Below, in pieces: positions 29,474-38,047 of a stretch of 64,000 bases of DNA. Numbering within the stretch: position 1 is the stretch's first letter; the number at the start of each line of letters is the position of its first letter. The notes under the pieces are model-generated. The model was not told where the DNA came from, did not search any database, and saw only the letters and a list, made by a program, of their open reading frames with translations. This DNA is from Streptomyces lydicus (lineage in GTDB: Bacteria; Actinomycetota; Actinomycetes; Streptomycetales; Streptomycetaceae). The translations under genes and the position numbers were made by a program. The DNA lies in assembly GCF_001729485.1 (NCBI RefSeq), contig NZ_CP017157.1:2418001-2482000 (forward strand), written 5' to 3'.

Positions 29474-29502
29474 GGGACCCCGCCCGCTCGCGGCGGGGCC
29501 CC
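29474..29502. terminator. Hairpin between convergent genes
   Basis: CCCCGCC (29478-29484) pairs with GGCGGGG (29492-29498), with weaker outer pairing. It lies between the acyl-CoA dehydrogenase and sepF stops. Confidence 0.5.
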
Positions 29503-29505
29503 GGC

Positions 29506-29958
29506 TCAACTCTGGTTGAAGAAGCCGCCGTTGCGGTGGTCGCGGGACTCGCCGCTGAGCACCTTGTAGTCGGCGGGGGTGAGCAGGAAGACGCGGGTGG
29601 CGACGCGCTCGATCGATCCGCGCAGGCCGAAGGTCAGGCCGGCGGCGAAGTCCACCACGCGCTTGGCGTCGGCGGGCTCCATGGCGGTCAGGTTGACGAT
29701 CACCGGGACGCCGTCGCGGAAGAGCTCGCCGATGCCGCGGGCGTCCCGGAAGCTCTCCGGGGTGACCGTGGCGATGCGGGTGCCCTGGTCGTGGGCGGTC
29801 TCGTCGGCCACCCGCACCCGGGGGTCGGTCACCCAGGGGCTGCTGCCGCCCGTGTCACCGGCGCCGGGTCCTTCGGCGTAGTCGTCGTCGTAGTAGCGCT
29901 CGTCATCACTGTCGTCGACGAGCCCCAGCCAGGCACTCGCCTTGCGTACCGATCCCAT
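29506..29958 (-). CDS. sepF: SepF-family cell division protein (paralogue)
   Basis: A 150-residue protein. The N-terminal membrane-anchoring helix is [16 protein letters not shown], followed by an acidic Tyr/Asp linker. The C-terminal SepF domain carries [39 protein letters not shown] and [17 protein letters not shown]. SepF tethers FtsZ to the membrane. It stands alone, not in a dcw cluster, so it is best read as one of the additional Streptomyces SepF-like proteins (I recall three per genome) rather than the main copy. Confidence 0.88.
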   Translation of the reverse strand: MGSVRKASAWLGLVDDSDDERYYDDDYAEGPGAGDTGGSSPWVTDPRVRVADETAHDQGTRIATVTPESFRDARGIGELFRDGVPVIVNLTAMEPADAKRVVDFAAGLTFGLRGSIERVATRVFLLTPADYKVLSGESRDHRNGGFFNQS

Positions 29959-30434
29959 TGACGCCTCCTCTCACCCGCGTGTCTTGGTGTCCTGCCCCTA
30001 TCGTCGTCCATCAGGCCAAGGGAGTGCCAAGTGGATAGCCGCCGCACGGGGGGTTCGTGACACATCTGGTGCAAAGAGGGTGGCGCACCATCAGCTTGCG
30101 CGCCGGGCAAGGAAACTGACAGTACGAAGAACATCACAGTCGGTACCCGACCGGGTGATGTCGAGTGATGACGACATCTGGCCGCAGCGGGTTCGCGTCC
30201 TTCCGGACCGCCCCGCGCACGGGACCAGGGCAAATGCCAGAGGTCTCGGCGCGAGGTGTGCGCCGGAGCCCGGCGTACGGCGTGGCGGTCGCGCGCACGG
30301 GAGCCGATCCGGCGTCGGGTTCCGGTGTGCGCGGAGGACCGGCCTCCCTCGAAAGGGGGGTTTGCGGATGATCGGACAAAGGGGGACGGGGCGGTGCCGA
30401 ACCGGGGCGCGTTCCCGGGGGAAAGCGCGTCCCT
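29959..30434. other. 476-base gap with one inverted repeat
   Basis: No gene is visible between sepF and the lipoprotein gene. A 7-bp repeat (GATGTCG 30157-30163 with CGACATC 30172-30178) lies in the middle. Its meaning is unknown. Confidence 0.4.
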
Positions 30435-31382
30435 CTACTTGATCTCCGGCGGGCTGATCCGCGAGGTGGCGATCGCCGACGGGCCGGTGCCCCACTTCTT
30501 CAGGATCCGGTCGTAAGTGCCGTCCTGCTTCAGCCGGTTGACCGCGGCCCGGACGGCGGGCGCCAGCGGGGTGCCCTTCTTGAAGGCGAAGCCGACGTCG
30601 AGCCGCTTGAACTCGTTGAGGAACCGCAGCCCCGGCTGCTGCCCGACGGCGTAGCGCAACCCGTTGATCGTGCTCATCACCACATCGCTGCGGCCCTGCT
30701 GCAGCGAGATCCACAGGGCGCCCTGCTCGGCGTAGGTCTTGACGTCGTACGGCTTCTTGCCGGCCTCCTCGCACAGGTGCGCGTTCTCCTCCAGCGTCGT
30801 CTCGAAGGTGGTGCCGGCGCCGGTGGCGACGGTCAGCCCGCACAGCTGCCGCAGCGAGGTGACCTTCCTGAGCGGGCTGTCCTTGCGGGCCGCGAAGCCC
30901 TGCCCGTCATTGACGTAGGTGACGAAGTCGAGGGTCTTCCGGCGTTCGTCGGTCACGCCGAAGTTGCCGGTGCCCAGGTCGTACTTGCCGCTGCCGAGGG
31001 CCGGCAGGATCGCCTCGAAGCCGGCCACCTCCCGCTTGATCCGGATGCCGAGGACCTTGCCGACCGCGTCCGCGAAGTCGATGTCCTGCCCGGCCAGGGT
31101 CTTGCCGTCCGGAAGGTAGGTGGCGGAGGGCGGGGTGCCGACGCCGGCCGCGAGGGAGAGGCTGCCGCGGGCGCGGACGGCGGCGGGCAGCAGCTTCGCC
31201 GCGGCCGGGTCCTTCCTGACGCCCGAGACCACGTCCGTGGTGGGGATCCGGGCGGTGCCGGCCGCCGGTGCGCCGACGCCGTCCGACGGGGCGCCCGAGC
31301 CGCAGGCGGTGAGCGCCAGGGCGGCGGTGGCCAGGAGGGCCGCGGCGCGCGGCGCGGTGGCGCGGGGTGTGCTGGTGGTCAT
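30435..31382 (-). CDS. ABC transporter substrate-binding lipoprotein, polar amino acid type (family 3)
   Basis: A 315-residue lipoprotein. The signal peptide ends at the lipobox LTAC (Cys near residue 27). The mature part is a family 3 solute-binding fold (GQDIDFADAVGKVLGIRIKR, FGVTDERRKTLDFVTYV, GTYDRILKKWG). It shares the SQISPP/SRISPPEI type of C-terminus with the second lipoprotein at 36990. The ATG overlaps the GNAT stop by 4 bases. It is the last gene of a leftward operon headed by a small ORF and a leader peptide. The ligand is probably a cysteine derivative, by context. Confidence 0.85.
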   Translation of the reverse strand: MTTSTPRATAPRAAALLATAALALTACGSGAPSDGVGAPAAGTARIPTTDVVSGVRKDPAAAKLLPAAVRARGSLSLAAGVGTPPSATYLPDGKTLAGQDIDFADAVGKVLGIRIKREVAGFEAILPALGSGKYDLGTGNFGVTDERRKTLDFVTYVNDGQGFAARKDSPLRKVTSLRQLCGLTVATGAGTTFETTLEENAHLCEEAGKKPYDVKTYAEQGALWISLQQGRSDVVMSTINGLRYAVGQQPGLRFLNEFKRLDVGFAFKKGTPLAPAVRAAVNRLKQDGTYDRILKKWGTGPSAIATSRISPPEIK

Positions 31383-31885
31383 GGGCGGGGGCTCTCCAGA
31401 TGCTTGACGAACGGCAGCGGGCCGATCGTCTCCGGGGGGACGGACAGGTCGAACAGGGGCCGGTAACCCGCGGCGAGGTACAGGCCCTTCGCCTCGGGCT
31501 GGCGCGGGCCGGTCGTCAGGTGGATGCGGGTGTAGCCGCGGGCGGCGGCGTCCTCCTCCAGGGCGGCCAGCACCCGCCGGCCCAGCCCGCGGCGCCGGTG
31601 CGCGGAGTGTGTCCAGATCCTCTTGAGTTCGGCGGTACGGGCGTCGTAGCGGCGGAACGCGCCGCCGGCGACCGGGGCGCCGTCCTCCAGGAGCAGCAGG
31701 AACGCGCCTCCGGGCGGGGCGAACTCCTCGGCCGGGTACTCCCGGCTCAGATCGACGGGTCTGGCGTAGCGGGAGCTGTACTCGTGGGTCAGCTCGTCCA
31801 GCAGCGGGCGAGCGAGCGGGTCGGCGACGGTGGTGCGACGGATCGTCAGCCGGGCCGGCCCCGGCGGCCGGGGCGCGGCGGTCAT
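31379..31885 (-). CDS. GNAT N-acetyltransferase
   Basis: A 168-residue acetyltransferase. The acetyl-CoA motif is in RIWTHSAHRRRGLGRRVLAAL (R/Q-x-x-G-x-G/A pattern), and the C-terminal GLYLAAGYRPL is typical. Start and stop both overlap neighbours in ATGA arrangements, so three products are coupled. In Bacillus subtilis the YtmI/SnaA-type acetyltransferase of an otherwise similar operon acetylates S-modified cysteines before oxidation. The same role is inferred here from the gene set. Confidence 0.85.
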   Translation of the reverse strand: MTAAPRPPGPARLTIRRTTVADPLARPLLDELTHEYSSRYARPVDLSREYPAEEFAPPGGAFLLLLEDGAPVAGGAFRRYDARTAELKRIWTHSAHRRRGLGRRVLAALEEDAAARGYTRIHLTTGPRQPEAKGLYLAAGYRPLFDLSVPPETIGPLPFVKHLESPRP

Positions 31886-32049
31886 CGGGCCGCCTCCGCC
31901 ACCGCGGTGGCCGGGGGACCGGCACGGCCCGACCGGGCGTCGGGAAGCGCGCGTTCGACGGCCTGGTGGAGCCGGTCGGGCGGGGGGAGGAGGTGCCCGG
32001 ACCGGGCGGCCGGGGCGTTGTCGAGCGGGGGCGTGACGCCGAAGTGCAT
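31882..32049 (-). CDS. Small ORF of unknown function upstream of the GNAT gene
   Basis: A 55-residue frame starting at ATG 32049 (MHFGVTPPLDN) behind AGAAGGG. It ends with a Pro/Ala/Arg-rich tail, and its stop overlaps the GNAT ATG (ATGA). No domain, membrane helix or cysteine. It could be a real small protein, the eroded start of a flavin monooxygenase (such proteins often begin M-x-FGV), or a translation-coupling leader. The overlap supports translation. Confidence 0.5.
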   Translation of the reverse strand: MHFGVTPPLDNAPAARSGHLLPPPDRLHQAVERALPDARSGRAGPPATAVAEAAR

Positions 32050-32259
32050 ACCGCGCCCTTCTGCGAGCGGGGAGGAGGAAGACACCGGGGTGGGCAAGGG
32101 GGAGGAAGGGGGACGGCGGATGCCGGTGGAGCGAGGGGAGGGTGCGCCGGACGGGCGGCGCGAGGTGTGAAGGCGCGCGGTTGGCGGGAGGTGCGGAAGA
32201 GCGAGAACCGCGAAACGGCCCGGCCTCAGGGGCAGCGGGCGTCAGGGCAGGGCGTCAGC

Positions 32260-32331
32260 TCAACAGGACGACGACCACACGCGACCGAAGTCGATGTGGT
32301 CACGGGTGACCAGCCGCTGCCATGCGTACAT
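32260..32331 (-). CDS. Putative sulfur-locus leader peptide (23 residues)
   Basis: An ORF too short for routine calling. It begins MYAWQRLV and ends HIDFGRVWSSSC just before TGA. The R-x-H-[VI]-D-[FL]-x-R-V-x-S-x-x-C pattern matches the short 'putative leader peptides' I recall upstream of sulfur-assimilation and organosulfur genes in Streptomyces, in which a terminal Cys is conserved. No Shine-Dalgarno is seen. TTGACG at 32367-32362 on this strand would start a transcript almost at the ATG, so it may be leaderless. It precedes the small ORF, GNAT and lipoprotein genes by 210 bases. Confidence 0.65.
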   Translation of the reverse strand: MYAWQRLVTRDHIDFGRVWSSSC

Positions 32332-32403
32332 GCGGCTAAGTGGAACAGGCATCCGTTTGCCCGTCAACCGCGCGGCGCCCCGACGCCCACAGTGTGGACA
32401 CCC

Positions 32404-32434
32404 TTGACAGCGGGGCGTGTTCACTCCATAGCAT
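32404..32434 (+). promoter_or_regulatory. Promoter of the rightward transport operon
   Basis: A perfect TTGACA (32404-32409) and TAGCAT (32429-32434) 19 bases apart, about 95 bases before the first permease start. It is divergent from the leader-peptide transcript, with only about 36 bases between the two -35 elements. Confidence 0.5.
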
Positions 32435-32527
32435 CAAGAGGCGGTCGTGCTGAGGGGCGCGGCCCGTTCTGCCGGTGTGAAGGCGCCGGAGCCGGAGTTC
32501 GCTCTCGGCCACCACGGAGCCTTCGCC

Positions 32528-33409
32528 ATGCCTTTGGTAGATCCAGTTTCCGACACCCTCGACGCCCCCGCCCCGTCCGCCGCGGCCCCGCCCGGCACCT
32601 CGCGCTCCGCCGCCCCGCGCGTCGTGCCGCGCCGTCGCACCGGCCAGTGGGTCTCGGCCGTCGCCGTCCTCGCCCTGCTGGCGTCGGCCGCCGTCTCCGT
32701 CGTCCGCAACGACGCCTTCCAGTGGGACGTGGTCGCCGACTACTTCCTGACCGACGCCGTCCTGCGCGGGCTGGGGCTGACCCTCTGGCTGACCGTGCTC
32801 GTCATGGCGCTCGGGTTCGTGCTGGGCACCCTGCTCGCGACCATGCGACTGTCGGCCAACCCCGTGCTGCGTGGCGTCAGTTGGGGCTATGTCTGGCTCT
32901 TCCGGTCGATGCCGATCCTGGTGCAGCTGCTGTTCTGGTTCAACATCGGGGCGCTCTATCCGACGATCCTCGGCGTCAGGACCGTCGATCTGCTCGACCC
33001 GGTCGCCATCGCCGTCATCGGCCTGACGCTGCACGAGGCCGCCTACGCCGCCGAGGTGGTGCGCGGCGGCATCCTCTCCGTCGAGAAGGGGCAGCTGGAG
33101 GCCGCCCAGTCGCTGGGCCTGGGCGCCTGGCGGCGGCTGCGCCGGATCGTGCTCCCGCAGGCCATGCGCGCCATCGTGCCGCCGGCCGGCAACATGCTGA
33201 TCGGCACCCTCAAGGGCACCTCCATCGTCAGCGTCATCGCCGTGCAGGACCTGCTCTACTCCGTCCAGTTGGTCTACCACCGCACCTATCAGGTCATCCC
33301 GCTGCTGCTGGTGGCCACCCTCTGGTACGTCGTGGTCACCTCGGTGCTCAGCGCCGGCCAGTACCTCGTCGAGCGGCACTACGCCCGCGGTACGGCCGGT
33401 GCCCGGTGA
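32528..33409 (+). CDS. ABC transporter permease, polar amino acid (HisM) type
   Basis: A 293-residue inner-membrane permease. About five to six helices lie between residues 40 and 280. The ATPase-contact EAA loop reads [24 protein letters not shown] 32528 follows GGAG by 7 bases. It is close in sequence to the second permease at 35321; together they would form a heterodimeric channel. The stop overlaps the FAD gene start (GTGA). Confidence 0.9.
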   Translation: MPLVDPVSDTLDAPAPSAAAPPGTSRSAAPRVVPRRRTGQWVSAVAVLALLASAAVSVVRNDAFQWDVVADYFLTDAVLRGLGLTLWLTVLVMALGFVLGTLLATMRLSANPVLRGVSWGYVWLFRSMPILVQLLFWFNIGALYPTILGVRTVDLLDPVAIAVIGLTLHEAAYAAEVVRGGILSVEKGQLEAAQSLGLGAWRRLRRIVLPQAMRAIVPPAGNMLIGTLKGTSIVSVIAVQDLLYSVQLVYHRTYQVIPLLLVATLWYVVVTSVLSAGQYLVERHYARGTAGAR

Positions 33410-35337
33410 GCCGCCCCGTGAACGCCTCCGCGCGGCCGTCGGTCGTCCTCGTGGGAGCCGGGCCGCGCGGCACCGGACTGATCGAGCGGATCGCCGCCAA
33501 CGCGCCCGAGCTCTACGGCGACACGCCCCTCGACCTGCACGTGGTCGATCCGCATCCGCCCGGCGGCGGCCGTATCTGGCGCCACGACCAGTCCCCGTTG
33601 CTGTGGATGAACTCCACCGCCGAGGACGTCACCATGTTCACCGACGAGAGCGTCGAGCAGGCCGGGCCGGTGCGCCCCGGCCCGTCGCTCGCCGAGTGGG
33701 CCGAGGCGGTGCGGGCCGGAGAGATCGCCGTCGACCCGGGCCTGGCCGAGGCCGTCGCGGCGCTCGGGCCCCGCGACTTCGCCGGCCGGCGGCTGCAGAG
33801 CGCCTATCTGGGCTGGGTGTACGAGCGGGCGGTGGCCGCCCTGCCGCCCTCCGTCGCCGTGCACGAGCACCGGCGCCCGGCGGTACGGGTCTCCGGCTCG
33901 CGGGAGGGCCGGCAGCAGGTGTGGCTGGCCGGTCGCCCGGCGCCGCTCCTCGCCGACCTCGTGGTGCTCGCCCTCGGCCATCTGGACTCCGAACTCCCGC
34001 CCGATCAGCAAGAGTTGAGTGATTTCGCGGCGCGTCACGGGCTGCTGCACCTGCCGCCCGCGTTCACCGCCGACAGCGATCTGAGCGCCCTGCGGCCCGG
34101 CGAGCCGGTCCTCGTCCGCGGCTTCGGGTTGGCCTTCGTCGACCTGATGGTGCTGCTGACCGAGGGCCGCGGCGGCTCGTACACGGAGGGCCCCGACGGG
34201 CAGCTGACCTACCGGCCCTCGGGGCGCGAGCCGGTGCTGCACGTCGGCTCGCGGCGCGGGGTGCCGTACCACTCCAAGATCGGCTACCGGCTGTCCGGCG
34301 AACGGCCGCCGGTGCCGCGCTTCTTCGGGCCGGAACAGGTCGACGAGCTGCTCGCCCGGCCCGGCGGAGTCGACTTCCGCCGCGACGTCTGGCCGCTGAT
34401 CGGCAAGGAGCTGGGCTTCGCCCACTACCACCGGCTGTTCACCGCGCACCCCGAGCGCACCCGGATGAACCGGGCGGACTTCGAGGAGAAGTACGCCCTC
34501 GCCGACCCCGCCGGCCCCGCGCTCGGGGCCCTGGTCGCCGCCGCGGTCCCGGACCCCGCCGACCGGCTCGACCTCGACGCCCTCGACGACCCGCTGGCCG
34601 GCGTGCGCTACCCCGACGGGGAGGCGCTGCAGGAGGGACTGCGCGGCTACATCGAGGCCGACCTCGCCCGCCGCCACGATCCCGCGCACAGCCCCGACCT
34701 GGCGGTCTTCCTCGCGTTGCTGTCGGTCTACGGCCAGCTGGTGCGGATCGGCGACCGCGGCCCCTGGTGGCACGGCTTCTTCAGCTATCTCGCCTCCGGC
34801 CCGCCCGGACCGCGGCTGCGGCAGCTGCTCGCGCTGTCCCGTGCCGGAGTGGTGCGCTTCCTCGGCGCCGGCACCACCGTCCTCGCCGACGAGCGGCGCG
34901 GGGTCTTCCGCGCCGGGAGCGCCGGCCTGCCGGGGGAGTGGGTGGAGGCCCGGGCGCTGGTGGAGGCCCGGCTGCCGGAGCCGACCGTCGAGCGCACCCG
35001 CGACCCGCTGCTGCGCGGCCTGTACGCCGACGGGGCCGCGGCAACCCCCGCCGGGCTGCTGGCCGTCGACCCCACCGACGCCCGGATCCTGAACCGGTCC
35101 GGCTCCCCGCACCCGCGCCGCTTCGCGCTGGGGCCGCACACCGACGCCCGCTCCGGCGGCGCGTTCGCCCGCCCCCGTACCAACGCACCCGCCTTCCGGC
35201 AGAACGACGCCACCGCGCGGACGCTGCTCTCCTTCCTGCGCGACCGGGCCGCCCCCACGGCCCCCGCATCCCGTGTCCCCGTCCCCGCCGCCCGCACCGC
35301 ACCCACCCCCGAGGAACCCCATGCCGCTGACCACTGA
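33406..35337 (+). CDS. FAD/NAD(P)-binding oxidoreductase-like protein
   Basis: A 643-residue protein. The N-terminal dinucleotide motif VVLVGAGPRGTGLIERIA is followed by VVDPHPPGGGRIWR, typical of the FAD-NAD(P)-binding family (PF13454-like). GEPVLVRGFGLAFVDLM forms a second conserved block. No membrane helix. GTG 33406 overlaps the permease stop, and the 3' end overlaps the next permease by 17 bases. Wedged between two permeases, it probably acts on the imported compound. Some relatives are N-hydroxylating or sulfur-oxidising enzymes, but the reaction here is not known. Confidence 0.75.
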   Translation: MSRPVNASARPSVVLVGAGPRGTGLIERIAANAPELYGDTPLDLHVVDPHPPGGGRIWRHDQSPLLWMNSTAEDVTMFTDESVEQAGPVRPGPSLAEWAEAVRAGEIAVDPGLAEAVAALGPRDFAGRRLQSAYLGWVYERAVAALPPSVAVHEHRRPAVRVSGSREGRQQVWLAGRPAPLLADLVVLALGHLDSELPPDQQELSDFAARHGLLHLPPAFTADSDLSALRPGEPVLVRGFGLAFVDLMVLLTEGRGGSYTEGPDGQLTYRPSGREPVLHVGSRRGVPYHSKIGYRLSGERPPVPRFFGPEQVDELLARPGGVDFRRDVWPLIGKELGFAHYHRLFTAHPERTRMNRADFEEKYALADPAGPALGALVAAAVPDPADRLDLDALDDPLAGVRYPDGEALQEGLRGYIEADLARRHDPAHSPDLAVFLALLSVYGQLVRIGDRGPWWHGFFSYLASGPPGPRLRQLLALSRAGVVRFLGAGTTVLADERRGVFRAGSAGLPGEWVEARALVEARLPEPTVERTRDPLLRGLYADGAAATPAGLLAVDPTDARILNRSGSPHPRRFALGPHTDARSGGAFARPRTNAPAFRQNDATARTLLSFLRDRAAPTAPASRVPVPAARTAPTPEEPHAADH

Positions 35338-36220
35338 CCCGCCCGCGCAACGGACCGCGCCGGAACGAGCCGCGCCGGCCCCCGCCGACGACCCGGCGTC
35401 CCTGAAGGTCGTCCCCGTCCGTCACCCCTGGCGCTGGGCCGCCGTCGCGGTGACCGCCGTGCTGATCGCCCAGTTCGTGCACGGACTGGTCACCAACCCC
35501 GCCTGGGAATGGGAGGTGTTCGCCCAGTTCTTCACCGCGGAGACGGTGCTCAAGGCGGTCTGGGTCACCCTCCAGCTCACCGTCTACGGCACCGCCCTCG
35601 GCTTCGCGCTGGGCGTGGTGCTGGCCTTCATGCGGCTGTCCGCGAGCCCCTTCCTGCGCTGGGTCGCCTTCGGCTACGTCTGGGCCTTCCGCTCCATCCC
35701 GCTCATCGTCCAGCTGCTGTTCTGGTTCAACCTCGCCTACCTCTACAAGCGCCTGGACTTCGGCATCCCCTTCGGCCCCGGCTTCTTCCACTTCGACACC
35801 ATGGGCCTGGTCGGCGCGATGGGCGCGGCGGTGCTGGGCCTGGCGCTGCACCAGGCCGCGTACGCCGCCGAGATCGTGCGCAGCGGGGTGCTCGCGGTGG
35901 ACGGCGGGCAGCTGGAGGCGGCCGCCGCGCTCGGGCTGCCGCGGCTGCGGCAACTGCGCCGCATCGTCCTGCCGCAGGCGATGCGTTCGATCCTGCCGAA
36001 CGCCACCAACGAGGTCATCTCCCTCTTCAAGGGCACCTCGATCGTCTCGGTCATGGCGATCGGCGAACTCTTCTACCAGGTCCAGGTCATCTACGGACGG
36101 AACGGCAGGGTCGTGCCCCTGCTGATGGTCGCCACCGCCTGGTACGTCCTCCTGACCACCGTGCTCTCCGTCCTCCAGCACTACGTGGAACGCCACTTCG
36201 CCAAGGGAGCCACCCGATGA
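35321..36220 (+). CDS. ABC transporter permease, polar amino acid type
   Basis: A 299-residue inner-membrane permease, homologous to the one at 32528. The shared block [21 protein letters not shown] is present, and the EAA loop reads [26 protein letters not shown] lies 5 bases before ATG 35321. The stop overlaps the ATPase start in ATGA form. Second half of the inferred heterodimeric channel. Confidence 0.9.
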   Translation: MPLTTDPPAQRTAPERAAPAPADDPASLKVVPVRHPWRWAAVAVTAVLIAQFVHGLVTNPAWEWEVFAQFFTAETVLKAVWVTLQLTVYGTALGFALGVVLAFMRLSASPFLRWVAFGYVWAFRSIPLIVQLLFWFNLAYLYKRLDFGIPFGPGFFHFDTMGLVGAMGAAVLGLALHQAAYAAEIVRSGVLAVDGGQLEAAAALGLPRLRQLRRIVLPQAMRSILPNATNEVISLFKGTSIVSVMAIGELFYQVQVIYGRNGRVVPLLMVATAWYVLLTTVLSVLQHYVERHFAKGATR

Positions 36221-36987
36221 GCACACACAGCGCGATGGTCGAGGCCCGCGGGATCCACAAGAGCTTCGGCTCGCTCGACGTCCTCAAGGGGGTCGACCTG
36301 GAGGTCCGCGCCGGCGAGGTCACCGTCGTCCTGGGCCCGTCCGGCTCCGGGAAGTCCACCCTGCTGCGCACCCTCAACCACCTGGAGAAGGTCGACAGCG
36401 GCACGGTGCGCGTGAACGGCGAGCTGGTCGGCTACCGGCGGTCCGGCAACAGGCTCCACGAGCTGCGCGAGCGCGACATCCTCAAGCAGCGCACCCAGAT
36501 CGGCTTCGTCTTCCAGAACTTCCACCTCTTCCCGCACCTGACCGTGCTGGAGAACCTCGTCGAGGCGCCGGTCGCCGCGCTGCGCCGCCCCAGGAAGGAC
36601 GCCGTGGCCGGCGCGCGGGCGCTGCTCGACCGGGTCGGGCTCGCCGACAAGGCGGACGCCTACCCGAGGACGCTGTCCGGGGGCCAGCAGCAGCGGGTCG
36701 CCATCGCCCGGGCCCTCGCCCTGGAGCCGAAGCTGCTGCTCTTCGACGAGCCGACCTCCGCGCTCGACCCGGAGCTGGTCGGCGAGGTCCTCGACGTCAT
36801 CAAGGACCTGGCGCACCGGGGCACCACCATGATCGTCGTCACCCATGAGATCGGCTTCGCCCGCGAGGTCGCCGACACCGTCGTCTTCATGGACGGCGGG
36901 CGGATCGTCGAGCAGGGCCCGCCCGGCCAGGTCCTCGACCACCCGCGCCACGCGCGCACCAAGTCCTTCCTCTCCAAGGTCCTTTGA
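36217..36987 (+). CDS. ABC transporter ATP-binding protein, amino acid type
   Basis: A 256-residue ATPase of the GlnQ/TcyN type. Walker [11 protein letters not shown]-loop [13 protein letters not shown], signature [15 protein letters not shown], Walker [15 protein letters not shown] and the switch His in VVTHEIGFA are all intact. It powers the two permeases flanking it. Only one ATPase is present for two permeases and two binding lipoproteins. Confidence 0.94.
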   Translation: MSTHSAMVEARGIHKSFGSLDVLKGVDLEVRAGEVTVVLGPSGSGKSTLLRTLNHLEKVDSGTVRVNGELVGYRRSGNRLHELRERDILKQRTQIGFVFQNFHLFPHLTVLENLVEAPVAALRRPRKDAVAGARALLDRVGLADKADAYPRTLSGGQQQRVAIARALALEPKLLLFDEPTSALDPELVGEVLDVIKDLAHRGTTMIVVTHEIGFAREVADTVVFMDGGRIVEQGPPGQVLDHPRHARTKSFLSKVL

Positions 36988-36989
36988 CC

Positions 36990-38012
36990 ATGTCCCACCA
37001 GAGATCCACGCACCCGAGGAGCACCGCCTTGAACCGCCGCCGCACCACCCTGACCACCGCCCTCGCGCTCGCCGCCGGCTCCGTACTGCTGACCGCCTGC
37101 GGCGGGGGCACGGCGGCGGGCGGTGCCGGCGACGTCGTCGCCGCCGGCACAACGGGGCTGAAGATCAACATCGGGCCCGACCAGCACCGCCTGCACGGCA
37201 CCAAGGACCCGGAGATCGCCGCCCTGGTGCCTGCCCGGGTCCGCAGGACCGGCGAGCTGCGGATCGGGGTGAGCGCCGACGGCAGCCCGCCGCTGACCTT
37301 CCACGCCACCGACGACAAGACCCTGATCGGCGTCGAGGAGGATCTCGCCACCCTCGTCGCCGACACCCTCGGCCTCAAGCCCCGCTTCGACCCGCTGTCC
37401 TGGGAGAACCTCTTCGTCGGTCTGGACAGCGGCAAGCTCGACGGGGTCTTCTCCAACGTCACCGTCACCGAGGAGCGCAAGGACCGGTACGACTTCGCCA
37501 CCTACCGGCTCGACCAGCTGGCGATGGAGGCGAAGAAGGGCAGCGGCTGGAAGGTCCGCGGCGCCAAGGACGTGGCCGGCCGGACCATCGCGGTGGACTC
37601 CGGCACCAACCAGGAGAAGATCCTGGTCGACTGGAGCAAGGAGAACGAGAAGGCCGGCCGCAAGCCGGTCGACATCAAGTACTTCAAGAAGCCGTCCGAC
37701 ACCTATCTCGCGCTCCAGTCGGGCCGTCTCGACGGCTTCTTCGGCCCCAACCCGACCGCCGCGTACCACGTGGCCACCGCGGGCCGGACGGAGATCGTCG
37801 GCACCTTCTCCGGCGGCGGCAGCAGCGTCCAGGGAAAGATCGCGGCCACCACGAAGAAGGGCAGCGGACTGGTCAAGGCGTACGCCGCGGCCCTGCGGAA
37901 GGTCATCGACAACGGCCGCTACGGCAAGGTGCTGGCCCGCTGGGGCCTGACCGGCGAGGCGCTGAAGACCTCGCAGATCAACCCGCCCGGCCTGCCCCGG
38001 ACCGAGAACTGA
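36990..38012 (+). CDS. ABC transporter substrate-binding lipoprotein, family 3 (second copy)
   Basis: A 340-residue lipoprotein with lipobox LTAC. ATG 36990 has AAGG 10 bases upstream. However, in-frame TTG 37029 sits 8 bases after GAGGA and would give a cleaner signal peptide (NRRRTTLTTALALAAGSVLL), so the true protein may be 327 residues. Mature domain blocks: LIGVEEDLATLVADTLGLKP, FSNVTVTEERKDRYDFATY, LQSGRLDGFFGPNP. It has TSQINPPGLP near the end, like the 30435 lipoprotein. It follows the ATPase gene by 2 bases. Confidence 0.88.
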   Translation: MSHQRSTHPRSTALNRRRTTLTTALALAAGSVLLTACGGGTAAGGAGDVVAAGTTGLKINIGPDQHRLHGTKDPEIAALVPARVRRTGELRIGVSADGSPPLTFHATDDKTLIGVEEDLATLVADTLGLKPRFDPLSWENLFVGLDSGKLDGVFSNVTVTEERKDRYDFATYRLDQLAMEAKKGSGWKVRGAKDVAGRTIAVDSGTNQEKILVDWSKENEKAGRKPVDIKYFKKPSDTYLALQSGRLDGFFGPNPTAAYHVATAGRTEIVGTFSGGGSSVQGKIAATTKKGSGLVKAYAAALRKVIDNGRYGKVLARWGLTGEALKTSQINPPGLPRTEN

Positions 38013-38047
38013 CCGGCGCCCGGCGCAGAGAGGAAGGAGCTTCTCCC

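Noticed and set aside
32329..32410. A plus-strand 25-residue ORF (MRLSGTGIRL...) as a second leader peptide
   Set aside because: It lies upstream of the best plus-strand promoter and lacks the leader-family pattern.
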